34,913 nucleotides of DNA from the NCBI GenBank assembly GCA_902495305.1, contig CABUWG010000019.1, positions 1 through 34,913 on the forward strand, in the 5' to 3' direction. Positions within the stretch are counted from its first letter, which is position 1. Each line of letters opens with the position of its first letter. The position numbers were made by a program, and so were the translations under genes. Source of the stretch: an uncultured Pseudomonadota bacterium (GTDB lineage: Bacteria; Pseudomonadota; Alphaproteobacteria; RF32; CAG-239). The notes under the pieces are model-generated. The model searched no databases, was not told the DNA's origin, and saw only the letters and a program-made list of their open reading frames with translations. This document shows positions 23,503 through 31,917 of the stretch, piece after piece.

Positions 23503-23529
23503 AAAAGCACCTCTTTCGGGGTGCTTTTT
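23503..23529 (+). terminator. Bidirectional terminator
   Basis: AAAAGCACC (23503-23511) and GGTGCTTTT (23520-23528). The A-run on the left gives a U-tract for the minus-strand operon that ends at 23534. Confidence 0.85.
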
Positions 23530-23533
23530 GCTA

Positions 23534-24199
23534 TTAAACCGCTTTCTGCAACAAACCTTCCGGTACAATCAGCGTTGCCTCGGTGGCAGAAAGCACGTCA
23601 TCCAGAGAAAACAACGGATTAATCTCTTTCAGGAGCAGCCCCTGCGGTGTCACCTCAATCACGCAGCGTTCCGTCACAATCAGGTCGACCTCGCCTTGGG
23701 CCGTCAGCGGAATAGAACAGTTTTTCACGATTCGCGGCTTGCCTTTGTTGGTGTGCTCCATTGCAATAATCACCTTCTTTGCTCCCACGACAAGATCCAT
23801 GGCACCGCCCATGCCGGGAACAAAAGCCCCCGGAATCATCCAGCTGGCCAGATTGCCGTGTTCGTCAACTTCCAAAGCGCCCAAAACAGTTGCGTCCACA
23901 TGCCCGCCGCGCATAATGGCAAAAGACATTGCCGTATCAAAAAAGACAGCCCCCGGACGGGTCGTCACGGCCATGCCGCCGGCATTGGTAACAAGAGGAT
24001 TGTCCGGTGCGCTCAAATCACGGTGCCCCACGCCGGTCATGCCGTTTTCAGATTGAAAAATCACATGCATATCATGCGGAATATAATTGGCAACTTCAGT
24101 CGGCAATCCGATTCCCAGCGTAATCACATCGCCTTCGTGCATTTCTTGGGCAATTCTCTTGGCAATAATCTCTCGGCATTGTTCTTTAGAAAGTTCCAT
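23534..24199 (-). CDS. CoA-transferase subunit B (AtoA/ScoB type)
   Basis: Beta subunit of a 3-oxoacid/acetoacetate CoA-transferase, carrying the catalytic glutamate in the SENGMTG motif. The protein (about 221 residues) shows GIGLPTEVANYI near the start, GGHVDATVLGALEVDEHGNLASWMIPG and GMGGAMDLVVGAKKVI, all typical. The start at 24199 (MELSKEQ) was chosen because GAGG lies just upstream and it falls 7 bases past the stop of subunit A; a nine-residue longer in-frame form lacks support. It acts with the upstream subunit in moving CoA between acetoacetate or short-chain acids, so roles in butyrate or ketone-body metabolism are inferred, but the acyl substrate is undetermined. Confidence 0.92.
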   Translation of the reverse strand: MELSKEQCREIIAKRIAQEMHEGDVITLGIGLPTEVANYIPHDMHVIFQSENGMTGVGHRDLSAPDNPLVTNAGGMAVTTRPGAVFFDTAMSFAIMRGGHVDATVLGALEVDEHGNLASWMIPGAFVPGMGGAMDLVVGAKKVIIAMEHTNKGKPRIVKNCSIPLTAQGEVDLIVTERCVIEVTPQGLLLKEINPLFSLDDVLSATEATLIVPEGLLQKAV

Positions 24200-24206
24200 A
24201 TCGTCC

Positions 24207-24848
24207 TCACATTGCAATATAATCAATAAACAGCCCCGGAATGGTGACTTCTGCCGGATTCAGCGGCTCTTCGCACAATTCTTCGGCTTCCAGAATAACC
24301 GTTTCGGCCGCCGTTGCCATAACGGTGTTAAAGTTGCGGGTCGTTCCGTCCAAAAAGGCATTGCCGAACTTGTCGGCTTTAGTGGCATAAATAATAGCCA
24401 CATCGGCTTTCAGCGGTTTTTCCAGCAAATATTTCCGTCCGTCAATTTCAAGCGTTTCTTTGCCTTCTTCAACAACGGTGCCAATGCCTGTCGGCGTCAA
24501 AAAGCCGCCCAGTCCGGCACCGGCGGAACGGATTCTCTCCACCAGCGTTCCCATCGGAACCAGCTGAACCTCCAGCTCGCCGGCGTTCATCTGCCGTCCG
24601 GTTTCCGGATTGGTGCCGATATGGGTAACAATGGCTTTTTTAACCAGCTTGTTGACAATCAGCTTGCCGCGGTCGTGTTCGGGATAAGACGTGTCATTGG
24701 CAATCAGGGTCAGATTGCCGGTTTTGTTCTTTATCAGTTCATCAATAAGTTTTGTCGGTGTGCCGCAGCGCAAAAAACCGCCGATCATAAGCGATGAGTT
24801 GCTTTTTACCAGCTTTGCGGCATCAGAAACAGAGATTATTTTTTTCAC
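24207..24848 (-). CDS. CoA-transferase subunit A (AtoD/ScoA type)
   Basis: Alpha subunit of the same two-subunit CoA-transferase (213 residues). Diagnostic segments are GGFLRCGTPTKLIDEL (CoA-binding glycine region), IGTNPETGRQM, and GTLVERIRSAGAGLGGFLTPTGIGT, closest in wording to the AtoD/butyrate-acetoacetate group. The start is a GTG at 24848 in a weak ribosome site. It is the first gene of the two-gene operon and is divergent from the XRE regulator, with 166 bases between starts, so control by that regulator is plausible. Confidence 0.9.
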   Translation of the reverse strand: MKKIISVSDAAKLVKSNSSLMIGGFLRCGTPTKLIDELIKNKTGNLTLIANDTSYPEHDRGKLIVNKLVKKAIVTHIGTNPETGRQMNAGELEVQLVPMGTLVERIRSAGAGLGGFLTPTGIGTVVEEGKETLEIDGRKYLLEKPLKADVAIIYATKADKFGNAFLDGTTRNFNTVMATAAETVILEAEELCEEPLNPAEVTIPGLFIDYIAM

Positions 24849-24964
24849 GAAATTCTCAAATATTGTTAATCACATCGGCAGAAACATACACTATTTTTTT
24901 GCAAAAGTCACTAACTTTAAATCCGATTCTCCGAATAAAGACAATACATTGCCACACTATAGGC

Positions 24965-24993
24965 TTGACGTCCAATGCAATGGATATTATATT
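24965..24993 (+). promoter_or_regulatory. Promoter for the XRE regulator
   Basis: TTGACG (24965-24970), 17-nt spacer, TATATT (24988-24993). It lies in the shared divergent region with the CoA-transferase operon. Confidence 0.5.
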
Positions 24994-25014
24994 AATGCCG
25001 GAAGGAAAATCATA

Positions 25015-25428
25015 ATGGCAACACCTAAAAAAAGCTTGTTTAATATCGGTTATAAAATCAGGGCTTTCCGCGAGGCCAATAACCTGACGCAGGAACAATT
25101 GGCGGCATTGATGAATTGTAACTTTAAGACGGTCGGAAATCTGGAAAACGACCGTACGGTGCCGGATTTGAAGCAGATTATCAACTTGTGCGATGTCTTA
25201 AAAATCAGCATGGATGAGCTTTTTGCCGATGTCCTGCATAAAGCGGAACACTCTGCCGAAGCCGCGGATGATGAAAATGCCGCGCCTTTTGCCAGCCGGA
25301 AAATTGCCGGTATTTCTCCGGAACAGCTGCAAAAAATAGAAACGCTGAGCCTGAAATTGCGCAACCTGAATGAAAAAGAATTAAGCATCACGGATTCTTT
25401 AATCGATTCGCTTCTCCAAAATCGCTAA
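25015..25428 (+). CDS. XRE-family transcriptional regulator
   Basis: A 137-residue protein with an N-terminal helix-turn-helix of the Cro/CI type (residues about 9-63): IGYKIRAFREANNLTQEQLAALMNCNFKTVGNLENDRTVPDLKQIINLCDVL contains the Q..LA recognition pattern. The C-terminal half is a charged linker plus a helical tail, perhaps for dimerisation. The start at 25015 is supported by GGAAGGA nine bases upstream; a much longer in-frame extension would run through the divergent CoA-transferase gene and was discarded. Location suggests regulation of the CoA-transferase operon or of the autotransporter downstream, but this is only inferred. Confidence 0.88.
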   Translation: MATPKKSLFNIGYKIRAFREANNLTQEQLAALMNCNFKTVGNLENDRTVPDLKQIINLCDVLKISMDELFADVLHKAEHSAEAADDENAAPFASRKIAGISPEQLQKIETLSLKLRNLNEKELSITDSLIDSLLQNR

Positions 25429-25681
25429 ATTTTTAACTTTTTCGTAATAAATTATCCTCAAAAAGCAAAAAAAATTTGTGACAAAAAAAGCCAATAAAAC
25501 CGCCCTTCTCGACAGGATAAGTCATAATATGTTATGTATAATTTGTTGCTATAAAATTAAAAATCAGGATAATGTATTGCCATTTAAAAAATTTCAATTA
25601 TATTGCATATATCTCGATAGTTGTATTAGAGATACGTAGTTTTTTTTATATTGAAAAATTTACATTTAAGAGGAAATTAAT

Positions 25682-28612
25682 ATGAGTTTAACAAATAAAT
25701 TAGGCAGAACAGTTTCTTATTCTGTCTTGTTGGCCGGAGTTCTGGCTGCAGGAAGCGCTTTGGCCGCAGATCCTGAAGGGTCAAAAGGAAATCCGTTGAC
25801 CAAACTGGAAAGCACCGTAGATTTAAATAGCGATAAATACTTCAAAGGCGATGTCGTTCTGGATAACAGCGAAGGCGGGCAGCAAAATGTCACCGTTTCC
25901 GGAAATGGTAGTCTGAATGTTATGGAAGGAAGCAACGTTACTATTTCCGGCACTCATAAAGTCGGTGAGGAAGAAGCCCGTAACAGCATTAACGGATATC
26001 CTTCAGGTGGAGAAACTCCCTCGGAAAGCGGTATCGTTTTTGAAAAAGGCATAGGTAATGTAAAAATTACTGACGGTGGTTCTATTGAATTTGATACGGT
26101 AGAAATCAACGGCGGTAACTTTGAGATCAGCGGCAAAGGCGAAGCATTAAAAACTGCAGAAGGTCAGGAATGGCGTAAAGGTTCTTTGATTGGTGCCGAA
26201 AGCTCTTTAACAATGACTGATGGTAATGTCAGCCTGTCTGACGGCGCTGTTATCACTGCCGGAAAAATTAATATGACCGGTGGCGAAATCAACCTGAACG
26301 GCGGCGATTCTGTTTTGCGTGCTCATAATACAAACTCTGACAACGATAACAAAATCATTGTTTCAAATGCAAAAATCAACGTTACCGGTAAAAACTATAT
26401 TGCAGCTGATGACGGTGTTGAATTGAATGCCGGCGGCGAACTGAATTTGAAAGATGCCGTACTTGACTTGGTTAAGAATATGCCGTCTTCAAAAGAAGAA
26501 ACGTTAACAGCCGCAACTTTTACTAACTTGGCAGGCCTTATCACGGCTGACAACTCCACCGTCAACGGCGATATTTCACAAAATGGCAGCTCAGTTGTAC
26601 AGTCCGCCATTAGTGGATTGGAGGAAGGTGCCACTGACGAAGAAAAACTGGCTGCCGCTTTAAAAGTAGCTCCGAAGACTGACTTTAGCGGTGACAACAC
26701 TGTCAATGGTACCATCTCTAATACACAGGGTATTATCAATGTTAACAACGGCACTTTAACTGTAAATGCCGGTGATGAAGATACAGGTATTACAAATAAT
26801 GGATACAGCATTATCTCTGTTGCTGACGGAGCAACCTTGAAAGCTGATGAAATTACTAACAATGCCAATGGCTACGTCAACGTTGCGGGAACAATTGACG
26901 GTACAATTACCAATTCAGGTACTGTTACTGCAGCCGGTTCTAATGCTCACATCAGCCAATTGAATGGTGGCGAGTTAAATATCAGTGCCAACACTTCTTC
27001 TTCCAAACTTTTTAGCACAGAAGAAAGCAAAACATCGGATGTTGATCTGGTTTATGTTTCTTCAGGAAATGAATTTACGCTTGATAATGAGAATTTCAGG
27101 GCTGAAAAGTATGTTACTTATGGAAAGTTGGCTTTGGCTCAGAATGTTGAGGGTGTTGCCAAAATCGGCAACGGCGGTACAATTGATCTCGGCAGCAATA
27201 CTTTGACAGGTGATGTTGCCGCTTGGAATAACTCTGCTCTTGCATTTAATGTTGATCAAACAGCCGATACAGAGAGCAGTAGAGAACAAGCCGGTGGCAA
27301 AATTAAAGGTAATCTTAAGATTCATCAAAATGAAGGCGAGACGCTGACAATCAAACCGACCATCGCACTGGGTGTTGAAAACGGTACATACGATTATGCA
27401 TCAAGTGTTGAGAATGGTGAAAAAAATGACTTTGAGTCATTAACACTCAGCCAGGACAACATGCTCTATGATGTTGCCTTTGCAGATGACGCCAAACAAA
27501 CCTTAAACATTGAGAAAAAAGACTCTTCTGCTGTTAGCAACGAAGTTGCAGTTGCCGGTGGTAACGCCAACGACGCTTCTCTGATTAACGCCTGGGTCGG
27601 CGGCGACGCTCGTGCTTTCAAAGCTGGTTCAGCTGCAGAAGACATGGCTAACCACCTGAACACTCTGGCTCAGTCCAACCCGAAAGCCGCTGTTGCAGCT
27701 GCTCAGGCTTTGGCTCCCGAGGCTAATCCGGTTGTAAACACTCAGGTTACCGAAAATGCCCGCCAGATTTTCAACGTTGCCGGTTCTCGTTTGGACGGTG
27801 CAACCCGCGGCATGGCTTCCGGTGACAGCATGATTAAAAAGGCCGGAATGTGGGTACAAGGTTTGTTCAACAAATCCAAACTCGACAAACATAACGGTTT
27901 TGACGTAGATTCTGAAGGTATCGCATTCGGTGCCGACGGTTATGTCAATGAAAATGTTAAACTCGGTGCTGGTTATGCTTATACTGAATCTGATATTGAC
28001 TCTGTCGGCCGCAAAACCGATGCCGATACCAATACCGAATTTGTTTATGGCGAATACAATGCTCCTTCTTACTATGTAAATGCAGTAGCTTCTTACAGCA
28101 AAGGCGATTACAAAGAGAAGAAACACGTTGCCGGCAAACTGGTTCGTGCAAGCTACGATGTAGATTCTTTCGCACTCCAGACAATTTATGGCTACAAGAT
28201 GGGCGATTTCTCTCCGGAAGCCGGATTGCGCTACATCAATGCCAAACAGGATGCTTATACCGATACAGCCGGTCAGCATGTCGGATCTAACAGCTCCGAT
28301 ACTTTGACGGCCATTTTGGGCGGCAGATATGCAAAAGACATCAAGGCCGGTGATTACACACTGCGTCCGGAAGTCAAGTTGGCCGCTACTTATGACCTGA
28401 TGAGAGACAAAAACTCCACAGCCGTTACTTTGGCTAACGGAGCCGGCTATATGGTTCGTGGTGAAAATCTGAAGAGATTCGGTATTGAAGCCGGAGCCGG
28501 TCTGAGCATGGCTGTAAGCGATAACGTTAAAGTTGGTCTGAACTATGAAGGCCGCTTTAAGAAAGACTATACCGATCATACCGGTATCTTAGAAGCACGC
28601 TACAACTTCTAA
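25682..28612 (+). CDS. Autotransporter (type Va) with beta-helix passenger
   Basis: A 976-residue outer-membrane autotransporter. Signal peptide about 1-28 (SVLLAGVLAAGSALA). The passenger, about 30-700, is Asn/Gly/Thr-rich with short repeated strands (NGSLNVMEGSNVTISG, GGEINLNGG, NNGTLTV), typical of a right-handed beta-helix. The linker region has AQALAPEANPVVNTQVTENARQIF-like wording common to alphaproteobacterial autotransporters. The translocator beta-barrel is about 710-976, with repeated amphipathic strands and a terminal ARYNF whose final Phe is the outer-membrane assembly signal. AAGAGGAAATT precedes the ATG. No protease or adhesion motif is recognised in the passenger. Monocistronic. 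Confidence 0.92.
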   Translation: MSLTNKLGRTVSYSVLLAGVLAAGSALAADPEGSKGNPLTKLESTVDLNSDKYFKGDVVLDNSEGGQQNVTVSGNGSLNVMEGSNVTISGTHKVGEEEARNSINGYPSGGETPSESGIVFEKGIGNVKITDGGSIEFDTVEINGGNFEISGKGEALKTAEGQEWRKGSLIGAESSLTMTDGNVSLSDGAVITAGKINMTGGEINLNGGDSVLRAHNTNSDNDNKIIVSNAKINVTGKNYIAADDGVELNAGGELNLKDAVLDLVKNMPSSKEETLTAATFTNLAGLITADNSTVNGDISQNGSSVVQSAISGLEEGATDEEKLAAALKVAPKTDFSGDNTVNGTISNTQGIINVNNGTLTVNAGDEDTGITNNGYSIISVADGATLKADEITNNANGYVNVAGTIDGTITNSGTVTAAGSNAHISQLNGGELNISANTSSSKLFSTEESKTSDVDLVYVSSGNEFTLDNENFRAEKYVTYGKLALAQNVEGVAKIGNGGTIDLGSNTLTGDVAAWNNSALAFNVDQTADTESSREQAGGKIKGNLKIHQNEGETLTIKPTIALGVENGTYDYASSVENGEKNDFESLTLSQDNMLYDVAFADDAKQTLNIEKKDSSAVSNEVAVAGGNANDASLINAWVGGDARAFKAGSAAEDMANHLNTLAQSNPKAAVAAAQALAPEANPVVNTQVTENARQIFNVAGSRLDGATRGMASGDSMIKKAGMWVQGLFNKSKLDKHNGFDVDSEGIAFGADGYVNENVKLGAGYAYTESDIDSVGRKTDADTNTEFVYGEYNAPSYYVNAVASYSKGDYKEKKHVAGKLVRASYDVDSFALQTIYGYKMGDFSPEAGLRYINAKQDAYTDTAGQHVGSNSSDTLTAILGGRYAKDIKAGDYTLRPEVKLAATYDLMRDKNSTAVTLANGAGYMVRGENLKRFGIEAGAGLSMAVSDNVKVGLNYEGRFKKDYTDHTGILEARYNF

Positions 28613-28640
28613 GCACTATTATTATATTGCTCCAATTACG

Positions 28641-28682
28641 GCAAGGTTTTGGAAAAGCAGTCCCGAAACCTTGCTTTTTTTT
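28641..28682 (+). terminator. Terminator of the autotransporter gene
   Basis: GCAAGGTTT (28641-28649) and AAACCTTGC (28666-28674), perfect 9-bp stem, followed by a T-run. Confidence 0.86.
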
Positions 28683-28755
28683 ATGCTTTTATTCCGTTGC
28701 CAAAAACAAAATCCTGTTATAAATTAAAAAACAGTCAAAACATAAAGTAAAAAAA

Positions 28756-29790
28756 ATGCAGCAGTATCATTCTTATGAGGAAATTCTCGCCGTCTTGCGC
28801 CAAACGCCCAAAGGAGCGGCACGGGCAGAAATTTTGAATGTTGAAGCCAACAGAAAACTGGTCTTGAACAGCGGTGCCAACGTAACCCTGTTTTGCGGAC
28901 AACCCGCCGCCGGCAAAAGCATGGAAGAAAAATTGCAAAATGTTTATGTCGGCCTGCTTGAACGCCAAAATGCCAAAAGCGGAAAACCGGAAGGCTTCGG
29001 CGGGCTGGGCGGCTTGTCGGAAAGAACAAACAAAGACGAGTTTTTTGCGCTTTCCCTGCCGCAGCAGGAAGAACTCATCGGCTTAAAAGATGATGTCGTT
29101 CTTGATGAGTTCAACTGTCCGGTCTTAACGGACGATATTGACATTATCCGCAAAAACAATGTTATGCGCGAAACTTATGAAGAAATGGGCAACCTCGGCA
29201 TATATGACTTTGTACCGGACGCGGACAAACTGGAACTGGTGGACATGCCGGGGGGTAAGGACGATAATTATATTATCAATGTCTGGAACGGCGGCGGTCA
29301 GGTCTGGGCAGTCACGCCTTTTTGCCATATTTTGCATACGGATGAAGAATTGTTAAACCGCTTGTCGGAACAAAGCCTGCTGAACCGGCACGAAGCCAAT
29401 TCCGAAGCCCGCCGCTTTCATAAAATGCCGCTGTTTGAGGCTCTGCCGCGCTGGGGCGGAAACCTTGGCGGAGAAAAGTCGGAAGACGGCCGCGACATGA
29501 CATACGACTACCGTTATCCGCATGAATGGCTGGTCAGCTGGCGGATTGCCTCGGATTGTCTGGAGCATGACGCGCAACAAATGAAGGCCTTGGCGGCGGA
29601 GGTACAGTCCTCGGTCCGTCATCGCTTGGATTTTGAAAACGCGTTGCAGCGCATGGGACAAACGGCAGACTGGGCGGATAACGTCCTGAAACTTCCGTCC
29701 GGCACGGTCGCTCAAATGCAGAAAGCCGCCGGACAAATCCGGAATTTGCAACAAAACAGAGATAAGACAAATGCAGTATCAAGAATATGA
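28756..29790 (+). CDS. Nudix-like protein with a split Nudix box
   Basis: A 344-residue soluble protein. It contains both halves of a Nudix signature: G83-x5-E89 (GLGGLSE) and R138-E-T-Y-E-E-M-G145, but these are about 48 residues apart instead of the usual seven, so a lineage-specific insertion sits in the loop. If folded as Nudix it would hydrolyse a nucleoside-diphosphate-linked substrate using metal bound by E142/E143. A GQPAAGKS string (48-55) resembles a P-loop but lies where a Nudix beta strand is expected. The C-terminal 150 residues are helical and not recognised. The ATG follows an AT-rich leader without Shine-Dalgarno. The last 20 bases overlap the MoCF/MocA gene, so the two are probably co-expressed. 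Confidence 0.75.
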   Translation: MQQYHSYEEILAVLRQTPKGAARAEILNVEANRKLVLNSGANVTLFCGQPAAGKSMEEKLQNVYVGLLERQNAKSGKPEGFGGLGGLSERTNKDEFFALSLPQQEELIGLKDDVVLDEFNCPVLTDDIDIIRKNNVMRETYEEMGNLGIYDFVPDADKLELVDMPGGKDDNYIINVWNGGGQVWAVTPFCHILHTDEELLNRLSEQSLLNRHEANSEARRFHKMPLFEALPRWGGNLGGEKSEDGRDMTYDYRYPHEWLVSWRIASDCLEHDAQQMKALAAEVQSSVRHRLDFENALQRMGQTADWADNVLKLPSGTVAQMQKAAGQIRNLQQNRDKTNAVSRI

Positions 29791-31405
29791 TTTAAATCAC
29801 GCGCAGGGGATTCGGATTGCCGATGAAATCCGCTTAAACGGCCGGACCTTGCCGAAAGGGCATGAGCTGACCGCAGCCGATGTGGAAGACTTGAAGTTTA
29901 TCGGGATCCGCCGGATTTTCGGAGCCAAAATGGATAAAAACGATTTGGCTTTTCAAACGGCGCTGGGAATTGTCGCCGCCAAACTGTGCGGGGAAAATAC
30001 CGAATATTGCATAAATGACGACGGAACGGCAAAAATCATTGCCGCGGTTGACGGGATTTTTGAGTGCTCGGACGACCGTGTGGCAAAATTTAACCGTGCG
30101 GCCGGGTATTTTATTCTGAATACCATAAAAGTCTATCACCCTGTCAAAAAAGGCGAGGTCGTGGCCGAGCTTTATACCAACTATCCGGTACTCGGACAGC
30201 AGCAGGTCGACGAGGTTGTTTACCGCCTGTCCGGCAATACCGATATGCTGAAGGTTTCTGCCGTCCGCAGTCGCAAAATCGGTCTGCTTTATACAAAGAT
30301 TTATCAGAATAAGGCGGAGGAAAAACATTTTACCAAAGTCGTGAAAAAGCTGATTAAAGAGTTTGGCGGGCAGGGGCTGGAATTTGTGCGGGAATATTCG
30401 GCGCGCCACGAGATTGAAGAAGTTGCCGATACGCTGGAACAGGCTTTTCGCGATGATAACGAGATTTTGTTTATTGTGCCGGCACAAAAGACAACCTGCG
30501 CCCAAGACGTGATTCCTTCGGCCTTGCGCAGCATTGCCGATGAGATTGTCAGCCATGAGGTGCCCAATGTCGGCGCTTCGGATTTGCTCATCGCCCATAA
30601 GCGCGGCCGCAAAATCATCAGCCTGCCGTATAATTATGACGAAGCCGATACCACTTTGATTCACCGCTACATTTTGCAGGCGGTGATTAGCGAAAAACTG
30701 CTGAGCTTTGATTTTTCTCATCCGCAGAATGTCTTTATCCCCGAGGGCGGAGAACTGTCTGACCAAGAGCGCGAAAAACTGATTTCAGGCAGCGCCGAAC
30801 CGTTAAAGGCCGGAGAATCCCGCGTTGCGGCAGTCGTGCTGGCGGCAGGTCAGTCCAAACGGGCAGGGCAGAACAAGCTGATGGCTGAGCTGGAGGGCGA
30901 ACCGCTGTTCATGAAAGCCGTTCATGCCGCCGTCAAATCAAAAGCCTCGCCGGTTTTTGTGATTACCGGCTACCGGCATGAGGAACTGGAAGAAGCGCTG
31001 GAAGATTTGGATGTGAATATCATTTATAATCCGGATTATATTTCGGGCGTAAAAACCTCAATCCGTCTGGGCGTAAAATCTGTTCCGGGGTTTTGCCGCG
31101 GGGTTTTGCTGATTCCGGCCGACATGCCGAATATTACCGATTCGTATCTGAATAAAATGATTAAGGCCTTGAGCGCGGAAGAAAAACCGCAGGTCTTGTT
31201 CAGCACGGTAAAGGGCATAAAGAAAAATCCGGTGCTGTGGAGCAGGGAATTGTACGACCGTGCCGATATTGCGCCGGAAGATACCGACTTGCGAACAGTC
31301 TTTATGGACGTGGCGGATTTTAGTAAAAATATTGAGGTCAAAAATCCCAAGGATTTGCTGGATATCACCTTCCCGAATGATATTGCGGAATTGCAAAAGA
31401 AATAA
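29771..31405 (+). CDS. Molybdopterin-binding / MocA-type nucleotidyltransferase fusion
   Basis: A 544-residue two-part protein typical of Alphaproteobacteria. Residues about 1-330 match the molybdopterin-binding (MoCF/MoeA-like) half: a start with IADEIRLNGRTLPKGHELTAADVEDL, and a later PNVGASDLLIAHKRGRKIISLP. Residues about 350-544 are a MobA/MocA-type nucleotidyltransferase with LAAGQSKRAGQNKL (357-370) and IPADMP (448-453). Predicted role: attaching CMP or GMP to molybdopterin to form the dinucleotide cofactor for molybdoenzymes; which nucleotide is unknown. The ATG lies 20 bases inside the Nudix-like gene with a weak AGATAAG site. No molybdoenzyme is visible in the window. Confidence 0.88.
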   Translation: MQYQEYDLNHAQGIRIADEIRLNGRTLPKGHELTAADVEDLKFIGIRRIFGAKMDKNDLAFQTALGIVAAKLCGENTEYCINDDGTAKIIAAVDGIFECSDDRVAKFNRAAGYFILNTIKVYHPVKKGEVVAELYTNYPVLGQQQVDEVVYRLSGNTDMLKVSAVRSRKIGLLYTKIYQNKAEEKHFTKVVKKLIKEFGGQGLEFVREYSARHEIEEVADTLEQAFRDDNEILFIVPAQKTTCAQDVIPSALRSIADEIVSHEVPNVGASDLLIAHKRGRKIISLPYNYDEADTTLIHRYILQAVISEKLLSFDFSHPQNVFIPEGGELSDQEREKLISGSAEPLKAGESRVAAVVLAAGQSKRAGQNKLMAELEGEPLFMKAVHAAVKSKASPVFVITGYRHEELEEALEDLDVNIIYNPDYISGVKTSIRLGVKSVPGFCRGVLLIPADMPNITDSYLNKMIKALSAEEKPQVLFSTVKGIKKNPVLWSRELYDRADIAPEDTDLRTVFMDVADFSKNIEVKNPKDLLDITFPNDIAELQKK

Positions 31406-31437
31406 GGCTCAAACAAGTCCTCTGTTCAAAAATCCGC

Positions 31438-31466
31438 TTGCAAAAGTCACAGATTCGTTTAATATA
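31438..31466 (+). promoter_or_regulatory. Promoter for the structured RNA and 31657 gene
   Basis: TTGCAA (31438-31443), then TAATAT (31460-31465) at a 16-nt spacing. The -35 lies inside a 17-base word, AAAAATCCGCTTGCAAA (31428-31444), that also occurs at 12243-12259. The predicted start is near 31472. Confidence 0.5.
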
Positions 31467-31471
31467 ACTCT

Positions 31472-31632
31472 CGCAATCCGGAGACGGATTGTGGTGTCTA
31501 GAAAACATCTCAAGTTTAGTTCCTCATTGTGGGGAGTGCCGGAAATAAGTGCGCTTGCGCAACGAATAACGGCGACTGTAACTTGACAGTTTTCTAGCTC
31601 CCCGCCTTTAATTTTAAAGGCGGTTTTGTTTT
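31472..31632 (+). ncRNA. Candidate structured ncRNA / regulatory leader
   Basis: About 160 bases from the predicted promoter to a terminator. Visible structure: a 5' hairpin CAATCCG-gaga-CGGATTG (31474-31491 region); a long stem CTAGAAAAC (31498-31506) with GTTTTCTAG (31589-31597), continued by TCAAGTT (31510-31516) with AACTTGA (31580-31586); an inner TGCG-cttg-CGCA hairpin near 31550; then a terminator CCGCCTTTA (31602-31610) / TAAAGGCGG (31615-31623) with T-run to 31632. TAGCTCC (31595-31601) can alternatively pair with GGAGCTA (31644-31650), the Shine-Dalgarno of the next gene, and overlaps the closing stem. It may be a free small RNA, an attenuator or riboswitch-like leader. No known family was recognised; 6S RNA was considered. 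Confidence 0.55.
31602..31632 (+). terminator. Terminator / attenuator ahead of the 31657 gene
   Basis: A perfect 9-bp stem CCGCCTTTA/TAAAGGCGG with loop ATTT and a TTTTGTTTT tail. The T-tract can itself pair with AACAAAA at 31633-31639. Confidence 0.78.
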
Positions 31633-31656
31633 AACAAAATCAAGGAGCTAAAATAA

Positions 31657-31917
31657 ATGTTATCAAGAAAATATAGAAAACACTGGCGTAAGAATTTTCG
31701 TACTTATTGCAATCAGGAATTAAACCGGATAATGACAGAGCGAGGCTTGACAAGTGCCGAGCTGTCTAATCATATAGATTTTCTGGAAGGACGAATAGAA
31801 AAGCTGAGAAGAAATACGGAGAGCCTGCGTATGGATGAATATGCCTACTTGTTCTCCTTTTTCGACAAGGTTTTTGAGATTAAATTGTCCGACGCCCGAA
31901 CCTCTCCGTGGCAATAA
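31657..31917 (+). CDS. Small HTH-like basic protein, 86 aa
   Basis: An 86-residue protein with a very basic N-terminus (RKYRKHWRKNFR) followed by a helical region (ELNRIMTERGLTSAELSNHIDFLEGRIEKLRRNTESLRMDEY) whose spacing is suggestive of an XRE-like helix-turn-helix, so DNA binding is inferred. No family is recognised with confidence. CAAGGAGCTAA precedes the ATG, and this ribosome site can be masked by TAGCTCC upstream. The gene follows a candidate structured RNA and terminator, so its expression may be conditional. Its last codons run directly into the repeat cluster that starts at 31918. Confidence 0.65.
   Translation: MLSRKYRKHWRKNFRTYCNQELNRIMTERGLTSAELSNHIDFLEGRIEKLRRNTESLRMDEYAYLFSFFDKVFEIKLSDARTSPWQ

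Noticed and set aside
23474..24229. Plus-strand open frame opposite the CoA-transferase subunit B gene
   Set aside because: The minus-strand frame has clear family motifs; this frame has none.
24691..25014. Longer form of the XRE regulator
   Set aside because: It would overlap the divergent CoA-transferase gene; the ATG at 25015 has its own ribosome site and begins just before the HTH.
27629..28579. Minus-strand open frame of 316 codons opposite the autotransporter barrel
   Set aside because: Antisense shadow created by the codon pattern of the barrel domain.
28897..28920. P-loop GQPAAGKS in the Nudix-like protein as evidence for a kinase or GTPase
   Set aside because: No Walker B or nucleotide-specific motifs follow, and its position fits a Nudix strand and loop, so it is probably a chance match.
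31472..31632. Identification of the structured RNA as 6S, SRP or RNase P RNA
   Set aside because: Size fits 6S, but the independent 5' hairpin and short central part do not; SRP and RNase P core motifs are absent.
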